From: JAJEFO01 sp965221845
GTDB lineage: Bacteria; Pseudomonadota; Alphaproteobacteria; Rhodobacterales; Rhodobacteraceae
Assembly (NCBI GenBank): GCA_965221845.1
Contig: OZ244919.1
Location: 806,001-870,000, forward strand
Length of the DNA stretch: 64,000 nucleotides
Reading direction: 5' to 3'
A program made the position numbers and the translations under genes. Shown here one piece after another: positions 37,201 to 45,082 of the stretch. Position 1 is the stretch's first letter. The number at the start of each line of letters is the position of its first letter. Under the pieces are notes generated by a model. That model made no database searches and was not told where the DNA came from. It saw nothing but the letters and a program-made list of their open reading frames with translations.

Positions 37201-39439
37201 GCCGCTTCGCCTCCTCGAGCGAACCGACCCGGAGCGATGACGGAAAGATGTGGACGATGTTCTCCTCCCGGGTCAGGAGCCGGGATTCCTCCAGCCAGGC
37301 GACGGCCGTGCGCACCCGGGTGTCGTCGGTCGCGGAGTCGCGCTCGAACGCCTTGTCCTCGTCCTCGCCGAGGATCTCTCCTGCCGTCGCGACGACTTCG
37401 CCGTCGAAGCGCTTCTTCCGGTCAAGATTGCGAAGGGCCCTCAGGATCCCGTGGATTTCCTTCCGGGTGAGTCGCGAACGCGCCGACATCCCGAACTGGC
37501 GCTCGACATCGTCCTCCGCATAGAGAAGTACGCAGCGCGCCGGATCACGGTCGCGTCCGGCGCGTCCGGCCTCCTGCAGATAGTTCTCCAGGGAACCCGG
37601 AATGTCGGCGTGCACGACCAGCCGCACGTCCGGCTTGTCGATCCCCATGCCGAAGGCGTTGGTGGCCGCGATCGCGCGCAGCTCTCCGGCGACGAAGCGC
37701 CGCTGCACCTCCTTCTTGGTCTCCGGAGGCAGGCCCGCGTGGAAACGGTCCGCCGCGACCCCCTTCAGCTGGAGAAACTCCGCAACGTCCTCGCTCTGCC
37801 CGCGCGTCGCGCAGTAGACGATGGCCCCACCCGGCGTGCCGGACGGCAGACGGGAGGTCAGGACCTGGTGGATGTCGGAGAACTTCTCGCCTCCCGTGGT
37901 CGGGATCACCTCGAAGGCGAGATTTTCGCGGTCGGCCCCGCCGTTGAACACTGCAAGCTCGATGCCGAGCTCGTCCTGGAAGTGCCGGGCGATGTCCTGC
38001 ACGACATCGGGCTTCGCGGTCGCCGTCAGGCACAGGACCGGAGGCGCTTTCCCGTCGCCCGCCTTCTTGCGGATGAAGCGCCCCACGTAGCGGTAGTCAG
38101 GCCGGAAATCGTGCCCCCAGCGCGACAGGCAGTGCGCCTCGTCCACCACCCAGGCGCCGATCTCGCGCTGGTCCAGCGCCCGCCGCAGGGAGCGTGAGCG
38201 CAGCTGCTCCGGCGAGATCAGCAGGATGCCGGCGTCTCCCAGCCGGATCCGGTCAAGGGCGTCGCCCCGCTCCGGCATCGACAGCAGCCCGTTGACGGTC
38301 ACGCAGCAGCCGATTCCGCGCTGTTCCAGGCCGGCCACCTGATCAGCCATCAACGCCACGAGGGGCGATATCACGACGGTCAGCGCACCGGTCTTGTCGT
38401 AGCGGGAAAGCGCGGGGACCTGGTAGCAGAGCGACTTTCCCGTTCCGGTCGGCAGGATCCCCAGCGCGTGCCGCCCCGCCATCGCTTCCTCGACGATGGC
38501 CTGCTGCATGGGCCGGCCGTCGTGCTCCGGTTCGGGACGGAAGCCGTCAAAGCGGAACCAGCGCTTCAGCTCCTTCCCTGCGTCGTGGAACTCCCGGCAC
38601 CAGCCGCAGCCTGGATCGGTGCAGGCGGTGTCCCGGAGGAGCCGGACCAGCCGGCCGGCTTCCGGGAATTGATGGCGCACCCAGGGCGGCATCACCGAGG
38701 AGCGGTCGCCCGCAACCGACAGCCATGCAAGCGCGTAGGCCAGCGGCCAGCCATGCCTGTCCGGATCCGCCACGACCTCTTGCGCACGGGTCGCGCAGGC
38801 CGCAGCCTCAAGCCGCCGCCCGATCGCCTCACTGGCCTCCGCCTGGGACGGGCGGCGGTCTGTCCGGACATCCCGGAAGATCTCGTCCAAGGCGCGGTCC
38901 ACGCCGGCGTGCTCGGGCGTGCAGAGCCTGTGCCATGCAGCGAGCAGGTCCGGCGGGGCCTTCGCCAGCGCATCGCGCGCGTCGCCGAAGAGCTTCAGCG
39001 CGATGCGGCAGTCGAGTTCGGGGTCGTTCACCCGGCCGCGCTTGAGGCCGCCGTCCTGGTAGTGCTTGACGAGGCCGTGATACGGTTTGCGGGGAAAGGC
39101 GAGCGGGCTGAGGCGCAGCGTGTCCACGGCCGGGAGAGCCAGCAGACGGAGGTCCGGCTTCGCCGCCGCCAGGTGAGGAAGGTCGAAGGCGATCAGGTTG
39201 TGCCCCAGGACGAACCCGGCTCCGTCGGCGAAGTCGTCGAGATCCGCCAGCGCGGCGGCGAGACCCGCGCCAGCATGCGTCAGACTGCGGCCGGTATCTG
39301 CCCGCACCGCACCCAGCGCACGGATGCGGCCGTCCATGCCGACCTCGAGATCAAGAGAAATGCAGGCCGGCCGGAAGGGGGCGCCATCCCGCGACGCGGC
39401 CTCGCCGTCGTCCGGCCCTGGTTTCAGGGGTCCGCTCAT
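34256..39439 (-). CDS. Giant DEDD exonuclease - RecQ helicase - UvrD helicase fusion
   Basis: 1727 residues from ATG at 39439, with GGAGG nine bases upstream. Residues about 25-165 are a DnaQ-like 3'-5' exonuclease (ISLDLE, HNLIAFDLPHL). A four-residue cysteine site (CTDPGCGWC) precedes a complete RecQ helicase: Walker A PTGTGKS near 332, VVDEAHC near 434, TATAKPDVV, and NAFGMGIDKPDVR with YLQEAGRAGRD. From about 1110 comes a UvrD/Rep superfamily 1 helicase: GPGSGKT near 1120, VDEYQD near 1245, YRSTGHI, TAHRAKGLEFDHVAVL and VAMTRARQTL. All key motifs look intact. Such fusions are thought to act in DNA repair or phage defence; the role here is not established. Confidence 0.9.
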   Translation of the reverse strand: MSGPLKPGPDDGEAASRDGAPFRPACISLDLEVGMDGRIRALGAVRADTGRSLTHAGAGLAAALADLDDFADGAGFVLGHNLIAFDLPHLAAAKPDLRLLALPAVDTLRLSPLAFPRKPYHGLVKHYQDGGLKRGRVNDPELDCRIALKLFGDARDALAKAPPDLLAAWHRLCTPEHAGVDRALDEIFRDVRTDRRPSQAEASEAIGRRLEAAACATRAQEVVADPDRHGWPLAYALAWLSVAGDRSSVMPPWVRHQFPEAGRLVRLLRDTACTDPGCGWCREFHDAGKELKRWFRFDGFRPEPEHDGRPMQQAIVEEAMAGRHALGILPTGTGKSLCYQVPALSRYDKTGALTVVISPLVALMADQVAGLEQRGIGCCVTVNGLLSMPERGDALDRIRLGDAGILLISPEQLRSRSLRRALDQREIGAWVVDEAHCLSRWGHDFRPDYRYVGRFIRKKAGDGKAPPVLCLTATAKPDVVQDIARHFQDELGIELAVFNGGADRENLAFEVIPTTGGEKFSDIHQVLTSRLPSGTPGGAIVYCATRGQSEDVAEFLQLKGVAADRFHAGLPPETKKEVQRRFVAGELRAIAATNAFGMGIDKPDVRLVVHADIPGSLENYLQEAGRAGRDRDPARCVLLYAEDDVERQFGMSARSRLTRKEIHGILRALRNLDRKKRFDGEVVATAGEILGEDEDKAFERDSATDDTRVRTAVAWLEESRLLTREENIVHIFPSSLRVGSLEEAKRRLARASIADAYRVQLLLIAEALIGAGADEGVSTDELMGVSGLSPERVRGALCDLERFGIASNDTALTAFVHTGVDRSSRKRLEEAAALETALIAHMREMAPDIGQGDSSLLHLRIAAQVLRDQGLADPLPERLFRIVRGIAFDGRGEEDGAVGSLTVRKHDAETARVTLHREWSALEKWAEIRREAAARLLEHLLDCLPSGSRGTDLLAETTLGKLLQAIESDLVLKSRVRSPAKLLDRALLWLHEQEALRLNKGLAVFRPAMTIRLERRDRRGFSKADFEPLALHYRGQVLQIHVMVEFAERGLAAMREALRLATDHFALPEEEFLARWLPGRDREVGRQTTPASWRAIVESLKNPVQQRIVADDREQTSVLVLAGPGSGKTRVLVHRIAWLVRVRRESARGILALAYNRHAAVDIRRRLTEMIGDDARGVTVLTCHALAMRLAGESFTGRSERPDDGTFREVMRRAVAVLRGEELSPEEADERRERLLGGFRWILVDEYQDVGPEQYELISALAGRTLEDEAGRLTLFAVGDDDQNIYAFNGASVEFIRRFEADYGPKPACLTANYRSTGHIVAAANAIIEPARNRMKAEHPIHVDRDRERDPPGGKWASLDPVSQGRVQILPAGGDPVRQARAVMAELLRLSTHAENWDWARCAVIAREWEYLVPLRAFCEAHELAGQIRVQMANEEIPNFWRLRETRAFVEWLRSLEQRVVDGAALRRWAKDRPSDPWHDLLRQAVEEHVLETGGGETPAHHFIEWLAEWGRDIRRRQRGLLLLTAHRAKGLEFDHVAVLDGGWDRAGRNEDSDAPRRLYYVAMTRARQTLALARLEGARGFQAELVDHPATIHRKAAELPPCPEAVLHRHVRLTLKEVDLGFAGRRRADDSLHAAIATLSTGDPLGARVGKDGRWNLLDRAGRSVGRLAKSFRPPPGMRCRSAEVFAVVVWSREASDPKYRDGMKCDAWEVVVPELVFEPDRGAAA

Positions 39440-39479
39440 GTCCGCCAACCTCCGGGAACGCCGTCAGGCGGCACGCCGC

Positions 39480-39823
39480 TCATGCCGCTGTCCCGGGATC
39501 GACGTCCTCAAGGCCGATGCTCCCGAAATCCCGGACGATGCGCGTCACCACCGCCATCGCGCGGAACCGTGCGAACGCCGCGACCTGGCCGTCGGCTTCG
39601 CCGGCGGGCCGGCCCGCGCGGCTGCAGTTCGTGGTCCGTGCCGACGAGGGGCGCAGCCCGGGCGCGAATGACGGCCGCCAGATTGCGCGAAGCGTTCTTG
39701 CGCTGGACGGCCTGGCACAGGATCAGCCGCGCCCCTCTCCATGGAACGGCCAACGTCGGCCGCCTGCACGCGCAGCCGCGTCTTCACGCCGTCATCGAGG
39801 CTGCGGGTCGTGACGCTCGCCAT
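39480..39823 (-). pseudogene. FitAB-type toxin-antitoxin relic
   Basis: The start MASVTTRSLDDGVKTRLRVQ then AADVGRSME is the ribbon-helix-helix N-terminus of FitA-like antitoxins. After a one-base shift it continues ARLILCQAVQRK and RNLAAVIRARAAPL, the normal FitA C-terminus. Then, after a large deletion, a frame ends AMAVVTRIVRDFGSIGLEDVDPG, matching the last strand of FitB/VapC PIN toxins (pattern VATRNVADFEGTGV-NPW). The PIN catalytic residues are gone, so this is a dead module. Confidence 0.6.
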
Positions 39824-40259
39824 GGCCAGGCCCTCCGCCCTTCCATGAGATCAGCCTACGCAGCGATTGCGGCGCCATCAAGACGCTGCGGTGCTTCAGG
39901 TGCAATCAAGGGATGATTGGAGTCCCCCTCCATGCAGGACTTTCTCACGCCACGGTGAACGCGTCGTTTGGCAGCCGATCGGGTGTGCGGCAATTCTCCC
40001 TGGATCGGGGAGGGAAGTCCGAGGAGACGCACCAGGGATCCCTCAGGTATCCGGCCAATTCCCTCCACGATCCGTCCTGTCTCTGCTGCGACGGATCGCC
40101 CTATCGGGGGCTGCCGGGATGACACGCTGACCGCGGACACAGGAACACGCTCCAGGGGCGGCCTTCGGGCGGCCCTTTATTCGGTCAAGGTCGGTCATTT
40201 TCAAACGGGGACACTGCCAGTTCATTGACCCGGAACCGGCGGACGCCCAGATCGAGAGG
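39824..40259. other. No recognisable gene
   Basis: About 435 bases between the toxin-antitoxin relic and the coiled-coil gene. A GC-rich segment followed by CCCTTTATT near 40160-40180 might be a weak terminator, but the stem does not pair well. Nothing else stands out. Confidence 0.4.
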
Positions 40260-40541
40260 GTGGATGAACAGCAGAGCGCGACCGCAATCGCCGAGCTCAA
40301 ATGCGACGTGAACGCGATCCGCGCGGAGAATGACGCGATGGAATCACGGATCGACGCGAGCCTCGCCCGCCTTCAGGCCGATATGGAACGGCGCGAGAAG
40401 GAAGCCGCGCACCGCGACAAGGAGGCGGTGCAACGCGACAAGGCCAACATTCAATGGACCGCGGGACTGGTGCTCGGAGCGACGGTTCTGATTGTCGCCG
40501 AGCTCGGGATCCTCATCCGCTGGCCGGCGCCGCCAGTCTGA
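40260..40541 (+). CDS. Small coiled-coil protein with a C-terminal membrane helix
   Basis: 93 residues from a GTG at 40260. Residues 5-65 are charged heptads (AIAELKCDVNAIRAENDAME, REKEAAHRDKEAVQRDKAN) expected to form a coiled coil. TAGLVLGATVLIVAELGILI is a single membrane segment, leaving a short tail. This resembles small DUF1640/CCDC90-like proteins. The start is uncertain because the frame extends upstream without a strong ribosome-binding site. Confidence 0.5.
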   Translation: MDEQQSATAIAELKCDVNAIRAENDAMESRIDASLARLQADMERREKEAAHRDKEAVQRDKANIQWTAGLVLGATVLIVAELGILIRWPAPPV

Positions 40542-40735
40542 TCCCGGGTCAATCCTCAAGGTTTCAGGAGGAACTCTGAAGCCTTCTGGCTGCTCGAAGG
40601 AATTCGCCCGAAATGAATCCGCCTCAGGGGGTGGGGTGGTCGGGTCGGCACGGGCCCCGTCGCGCGGGGCTCGACCCGGCAGCGGCTTGCGGAATGCTTG
40701 CATTCCCGGAGTGTCGGCACTAGGAACGCTTGAGT

Positions 40736-40812
40736 GCCGCCTTAGCTCAGTTGGTTAGAGCGCTTGATTGTGGATCAAGAGGTCCCCCGTTCGAACCGGG
40801 GAGGCGGTACCA
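40736..40812 (+). tRNA. tRNA-His (GTG anticodon)
   Basis: 77 bases with encoded CCA. The acceptor stem is GCCGCCT/AGGCGGT, the anticodon arm TTGAT-TGTGG-ATCAA gives GTG, and the T arm is CCCCG/CGGGG around TTCGAAC. The base before G1 is T, so no G-1 is encoded, and the discriminator is A73. That is the alphaproteobacterial form of tRNA-His, read by a modified histidyl-tRNA synthetase. Confidence 0.96.
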
Positions 40813-40888
40813 CGTTGCTCGGCGACCATCGGCTCCATCGGGCGCGCGGATCCGGAGCGCATGACAGGCGCCGCTGCCCGCTCTTCCG

Positions 40889-41188
40889 CTATTCCGGCAA
40901 AATCGCGACGCGCTGACGAAGATTTCCCGTCACCCGGCTGTAGATCAGGATCTCGCCAACATCGGTGACGACGGCGAACCAGTCGTCACCTCGCGTGAAA
41001 GCCGTGGCCCGGGCGCCCTCAGGCAGCACGATCTCGTCAGGAAGCTCGATGCGCGCCATCTCGCCAAAGCGCATGACAAAGAGCGTGACGATTGCTAGAA
41101 ACCCGGCGACCATGGTGACTGTCAGGACCGTCACCAGCGCCTTCAGGTATTTCAGCGTTCCCGTGTCCAGAGCCTGCCCTTTTCCCAT
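40889..41188 (-). CDS. Small membrane protein (DUF6476-like)
   Basis: 99 residues from MGKGQALDTGTLKYLKALVT, with one membrane helix (VLTVTMVAGFLAIVTLFVMRF) and a C-terminal periplasmic domain (IELPDEIVLPEGARATAFTR, DWFAVVTDVGEILIY). It matches a short conserved family found beside rluD in Rhodobacterales. Its ATG lies on the opposite strand of the rluD ATG: both start codons share the sequence CATG at 41186-41189. Function is unknown. Confidence 0.8.
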   Translation of the reverse strand: MGKGQALDTGTLKYLKALVTVLTVTMVAGFLAIVTLFVMRFGEMARIELPDEIVLPEGARATAFTRGDDWFAVVTDVGEILIYSRVTGNLRQRVAILPE

Positions 41189-42197
41189 GTCCCGCAAAGT
41201 CCTTGTCACCATCGGCCATGATCCGCCGTCCCGCCTCGACAAGGCGCTGGCGCGCGACGTGCCGGCCGAGGCGCATCTCACACGCTCCCGGCTCGCGCGG
41301 CTTATGGCCGACGGCGCCATCAGCCGCAACGGAACAGTGATCCGCGGCCTCCGTGGCCGCGCCGTCTGCGGGGAAGTCTACGAAATCACGGTCGGGAACG
41401 CCACCGGCACGCACATGCTGTCCGAAGACATTCCTCTCACGATAGTCTACGAAGACACCGACATCGCCGTCATCGACAAGCCTGCGGGGATGGTTGTTCA
41501 CCCTGCTCCCGGAACACGGTCAGGGACCTTGGCCAACGCGCTCCTGCACCGCTTCCAGGGCGACCTTTCCGGCATCGGCGGCAGGAGACGCCCCGGAATC
41601 GTCCATCGTATCGACAAGGATACGTCTGGACTGCTTGTCGTCGCCAAGTCCGATGCCGCTCATCACGGCCTCGCGGCCCAGTTCGCCGCCCATGCGGTGG
41701 AGCGCAGCTACCTCGCACTTTGCCACGGCGTGCCGGATCCCGGAAATCCGCGGCTGCGGGGAATCGCGGGCGTCAGCTGCGAAGCCGGCGGCATCGTGAA
41801 GCTTGACACCCGGATCGGACGCCACAGGGCCGACCGCAAGAAGCAGGCCGTGCTTCGGCACGGCGGGCGGCAGGCCGTGACCTACGTTCGGACAGTTGAA
41901 ACCTTCCGTGACAGCGCGGCCCTCGTTCGCTGCCATCTGGAAACCGGCCGCACGCACCAGATACGAGTGCACATGGCCCACATCGGGCACGCCCTGATCG
42001 GCGACCCGGCCTATGGCGGACGTCGGCGACTGCCCGTGGCCGTGCCGGGCGCCAAGGCCGCCAATTCCCTCGCCCGCCAGGCGCTTCATGCCGCGACCCT
42101 GGGATTCGACCACCCTGTTTCCGGCCAGTTGATGCGCCTTGAAAGCCCGCTGCCCTGCGACATCGCGCAACTGCTTGACGCGCTGCGCGACCGCTGA
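41187..42197 (+). CDS. rluD: RluA-family 23S rRNA pseudouridine synthase (RluD-like)
   Basis: 336 residues from MSRKVLVTIGHDPPSRLDKA. An N-terminal S4 RNA-binding domain (ARDVPAEAHLTRSRLARLM) precedes the catalytic domain, with DIAVIDKPAGMVVHPAPG, the catalytic aspartate in GIVHRIDKDTSGLLVVAKS, and LETGRTHQIRVHMAHIGHAL. RluD modifies helix 69 of 23S rRNA and helps ribosome assembly. Its start codon overlaps that of the divergent DUF6476-like gene. It is followed by rpoH, as in related genomes. Confidence 0.93.
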   Translation: MSRKVLVTIGHDPPSRLDKALARDVPAEAHLTRSRLARLMADGAISRNGTVIRGLRGRAVCGEVYEITVGNATGTHMLSEDIPLTIVYEDTDIAVIDKPAGMVVHPAPGTRSGTLANALLHRFQGDLSGIGGRRRPGIVHRIDKDTSGLLVVAKSDAAHHGLAAQFAAHAVERSYLALCHGVPDPGNPRLRGIAGVSCEAGGIVKLDTRIGRHRADRKKQAVLRHGGRQAVTYVRTVETFRDSAALVRCHLETGRTHQIRVHMAHIGHALIGDPAYGGRRRLPVAVPGAKAANSLARQALHAATLGFDHPVSGQLMRLESPLPCDIAQLLDALRDR

Positions 42198-42498
42198 ACG
42201 TCAGGCTTCATCCCCGACCGGCAGCGCGAGGCGGCAAGCGAGCATCATCACTCGGTCGCGGCGGCCCGATGCCGCTCCGGAACAGGAGTCCGTCTCCCGA
42301 AATGACGCGCCTCCGTTGCGGACAGGAAAAGCACGAATCCGTGAGCGCAAGGGGCTATGGGTGGCGACGGCGCCGGGCTTCATCCATTCTCCGGCTGCGG
42401 AGTCGCGGAAACGGGGAGCCTGCCGGGCCTTGAAGCGGCCAGTGCGGCCAACCATATGTTAAACGCCGCAACATTGTGCGGACAGGGGACAGCAGTAC
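42198..42498. other. Intergenic region upstream of rpoH
   Basis: 301 bases with no gene. The right part contains the candidate heat-shock promoter described separately and a 41-base untranslated leader. No strong RNA thermometer hairpin could be identified by eye. Confidence 0.5.
42429..42458 (+). promoter_or_regulatory. Candidate sigma-32 (heat-shock) promoter of rpoH
   Basis: CTTGAA at 42429-42434 and CCATATG at 42452-42458, 17 bases apart, resemble the alphaproteobacterial RpoH consensus (CTTG-type -35 and a -10 of the form CCTATAT). Transcription would begin about 30 bases before the rpoH ATG. Autoregulation of rpoH by its own product is known in several Alphaproteobacteria. This is a motif match only. 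Confidence 0.4.
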
Positions 42499-43395
42499 AT
42501 GGCAAATTACTCGAATCTGCCGGCGCCGACGCCAGAAGGCGGTCTCAACCGCTACCTGCAGGAGATTCGGAAGTTTCCCATGCTTGAGCAGGAAGAGGAA
42601 TACATGCTCGCCAAGCGGTGGGTCGAGGACCAGGACACCGAAGCGGCGCACGCGCTTGTGACATCCCATCTCCGGCTCGCCGCGAAGATCGCGATGGGCT
42701 ATCGCGGGTATGGCCTGCCACAGGCTGAAGTGATCTCCGAGGCCAATGTTGGCCTGATGCAGGCCGTGAAGCGGTTTGACCCCGAGAAGGGCTTCCGGCT
42801 CGCCACCTATGCAATGTGGTGGATCCGGGCGTCGATCCAGGAGTACATCCTCCGGTCCTGGAGCCTGGTCAAGCTTGGCACGACCAGCGCGCAGAAGAAG
42901 CTCTTCTTCAACCTCCGCAAGGCCAAGGCGCGAATCGGCGCCCTGGAGGACGGAGACCTCCGGCCTGAACACGTGGCCCGCATAGCCCATGACCTGAACG
43001 TCAGCAAGGAAGAGGTCATTTCGATGAACCGGCGCCTGTCCGGAGGCGATGCATCTCTCAACGCCACGATTTCGTCGGACGGTGAAGGCACCGCCGAGTG
43101 GCAGGACTGGCTTGAAGACGAGACGGCAGACCAGGCCGGCGACTACGCCGAACATGACGAGCTGGAAATGCGGCGCGAGCTGATGGCCAATGCCATGGCC
43201 GTGCTGAACGAGCGCGAGCAGGACATCCTGACGCAGCGGCGCCTGATGGATGCGCCGGCAACGCTGGACGAGCTCTCGCGCCAGTACAAGGTGAGCCGCG
43301 AGCGCATACGCCAGATCGAGGTCCGCGCATTCGAGAAGCTCCAGGCCAGGATGCAAGAGCTTGCGCGCGAGAAAGGCATCCTGGAAGACGCCTGA
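42499..43395 (+). CDS. rpoH: RNA polymerase sigma-32 factor (heat shock)
   Basis: 298 residues. Region 1.2/2 includes GLNRYLQEIRKFPMLEQEEE, RLAAKIAMGYRGYGLP and FDPEKGFRLATYAMWWIRAS; the RpoH box for core binding is QKKLFFNLRKAKARI. Region 4 is TLDELSRQYKVSRERIRQIE. It directs transcription of chaperone and protease genes after heat stress. It is intact, and a mobile segment begins 35 bases after its stop. Confidence 0.97.
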   Translation: MANYSNLPAPTPEGGLNRYLQEIRKFPMLEQEEEYMLAKRWVEDQDTEAAHALVTSHLRLAAKIAMGYRGYGLPQAEVISEANVGLMQAVKRFDPEKGFRLATYAMWWIRASIQEYILRSWSLVKLGTTSAQKKLFFNLRKAKARIGALEDGDLRPEHVARIAHDLNVSKEEVISMNRRLSGGDASLNATISSDGEGTAEWQDWLEDETADQAGDYAEHDELEMRRELMANAMAVLNEREQDILTQRRLMDAPATLDELSRQYKVSRERIRQIEVRAFEKLQARMQELAREKGILEDA

Positions 43396-43422
43396 TCCCG
43401 GACAGGGGCGCCTGCCTGCGCC

Positions 43423-43430
43423 GGACAGGC
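43423..43430 (+). repeat. Left 8-bp target site duplication of the 8.2-kb element
   Basis: GGACAGGC directly precedes the left inverted repeat; an identical GGACAGGC directly follows the right inverted repeat at 51630-51637. A perfect 8-bp direct repeat at both outer edges is the footprint of one transposition event. Confidence 0.75.
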
Positions 43431-43451
43431 GGTAGTGTCTCAGTTTGAAAT
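43431..43451 (+). repeat. Outer inverted repeat, left (IR-L)
   Basis: 21 bases, GGTAGTGTCTCAGTTTGAAA plus T. It pairs with 51609-51629 and resembles the internal copy at 47663-47686. It lies 63 bases from the stop codon of the truncated secreted-protein gene. Confidence 0.75.
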
Positions 43452-43466
43452 CGTCGCAATGACGAA

Positions 43467-43492
43467 ACGGGGCGACCGGCAGGCCGCCCCGT
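43467..43492 (-). terminator. Hairpin downstream of the truncated secreted-protein gene
   Basis: Perfect 8-bp stem ACGGGGCG/CGCCCCGT around a 10-base loop, followed on the minus strand by TTTCGTC. It sits just past the stop codon at 43514 and may end transcription of that gene before the inverted repeat, or shield the gene from rpoH read-through. Confidence 0.5.
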
Positions 43493-43513
43493 GTGGATGG
43501 CGTCTGATGCCGG

Positions 43514-43726
43514 TCAGTTCGTGGTGCAGCCCAGCGTGGTCCGGTAGCCGGGGCTGCTGATGTATTCGTAGCCGTCCTCGGCATCGGTCCGCGCCCAATC
43601 GCCTGACGCGTTCCGCGCCCCGCACAGGCAGGCATTGACCTTTTGCCGGTGGTTGGGGCCCTTGCGGTCCGCAAAGGCAAAGCAGCCGCTCGCCCAGTCG
43701 CCGTGGTTGATGTCGTCATGGTGGGC
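43514..43726 (-). pseudogene. C-terminal fragment of a secreted cysteine-containing protein (family member B)
   Basis: 71 codons read HHDDINHGDWASGCFAFADR, KGPNHRQKVNACLCGARNAS and YEYISSPGYRTTLGCTTN before TGA at 43514. The pattern SGC(F/Y)-KG-V-N-C-CG-Y-R-GC matches the C-terminus of the secreted protein at 49423-51420 (SGCYSISEFKG, VRNCWCGRR, LYRQGCRR), with all four cysteines aligned. The N-terminus was removed where the IS30 fragment begins. The gene runs toward the left inverted repeat, mirror-image to the right-hand copy. Confidence 0.65.
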
Positions 43727-43728
43727 GA

Positions 43729-43859
43729 GGGGCCGCGGACAGCGCCCGGCAGGGCTTGCACCGCCCCGGAAGACTGGCTACGCCTCCCGGTGAAGGGACC
43801 GCCGCCGCTCGGGCTTCGCCCCTCGCTGGCTGATGTTGCACTTCGGAGTGGAAGCGGCG
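43729..43859 (+). mobile_element. Solitary IS30 right end
   Basis: 131 bases matching the right end of the two larger IS30 copies, from GGCCGCGGACAGCGCCCGGC to the terminus GTTGCACTTCGGAGTGGAAG plus CGGCG. No transposase sequence remains. It separates the truncated secreted-protein gene from the truncated IS1634 transposase, so a deletion starting in this IS30 probably removed parts of both. Confidence 0.75.
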
Positions 43860-45082
43860 AACACAAAAAGGCACTTGAGGACCACATGTTCGGCGCGGTC
43901 GAGACGTTGTTCAACCTGCAGCCAGTCGTCACGCTGTATGATCTGACAAACACCTGTTTCGAGGGTGAGGCTTCAGGCCAGCCCAAGGCGAGGCACGGGC
44001 ATTCGAAGGAGCGGCGTTCGGATGCGCCCCTCCTCACGCTGGGCGCCGTTCTCGACAGCAGCGGCTTTCTGCGCCGGACCGAGATCTTCCCCGGTAACGT
44101 CGTCGAGGCGCGCACGCTGGCGACGATGTTGACCACCCTCGGCGTACCCAAGGGTGGCATCATCGTCATGGACCGGGGCATTGCCACCGAGGAGAACCTC
44201 GCCTGGATGCGGTCTGAAGGGTATATCTACCTCGTCGTCTCCCGCAGCCCCGCTCGGGTGTTCGACCCCGACGCTGCAACCACGACCGTCACAACCGCCG
44301 GGCAGGAGGAGATCGCTGTCTGTCTCGATCGTGTGGAAGATCAGGAGGAAGACGCGACCCCGTACACGGAGGTTCTCCTGCGGTGCCACTCGCAAGCACG
44401 GGAGAAGAAGGAGACCGGTCTGATCACGCACTTCCAGGATCGGTTCGAACAGGGTCTCCAGGATCTGCACGCAAATCTCGCAAAGCCCCGAACACGGAAG
44501 ACCTTGCCCTATGTCCAGCGCAAGATCGGACAGCTCCAGAAGGCGAACGCCGTGGTCGCGCAGCATTACACCATCACCGTCACGCCCGATCCGGAGAATA
44601 AACGGGCGGTGGCAATCACGTGGGAGCTGAACCCGTCGGACGGCTCCATGCTGCAGAAACCCGGCGTCTACAGCCTGCGGTCGAATTGTCTCGATTGGGA
44701 CGCGGAGGCGATGTGGAAAGCCTACGCGATGCTCACGGATGTCGAATCCGTCTTCCGGTCCCTCAAGTCCGAGCTCGGTCTCCGCCCCATCTACCACCAT
44801 AAGGAACGCCGCGCGGATGGGCATCTCTTCATCTCGGTGATCGCCTACCAGGCGATCCAGGTCCTCCGGACGCGCATGGCCCAGACCGGACTGACCGCAA
44901 GTTGGACGACGATCCGCAACGCCCTGCGGACCTTGCCCCGCATCACCACCGCCTTCGCCCGCCCCGACGGCCGCCGGGTGCATGTGCGCAACACCGCGCT
45001 CCCGAATGCCGACCAGGCCGCAATCTATCAGGCGATGCAGATCGCATCCCCGGCCCCGAACCTGCGCAAGACCATCGTCTGA
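43860..45082 (+). pseudogene. IS1634-family transposase lacking its N-terminus
   Basis: About 407 residues in frame, from EHKKALEDHMFGAVETLFNL. DDE features of the IS4/IS1634 group include TLYDLTNTCFEGEA, IIVMDRGIATEENLAWMRSE and SEGYIYLVVSRSP, and the late glutamate region VESVFRSLKSELGLRPIYHH. The reading frame is otherwise clean, but the first about 100 residues and the start codon are missing at the IS30 junction. Bases 45128-45141 (GTAGTGCCACTACG) may belong to its right end. Confidence 0.78.

Noticed and set aside
40135..40185. Possible terminator (GGGGCGGCC TTCG GGCGGCCC TTTATT)
   Set aside because: The arms are direct rather than inverted copies, so the stem pairs over only four bases.
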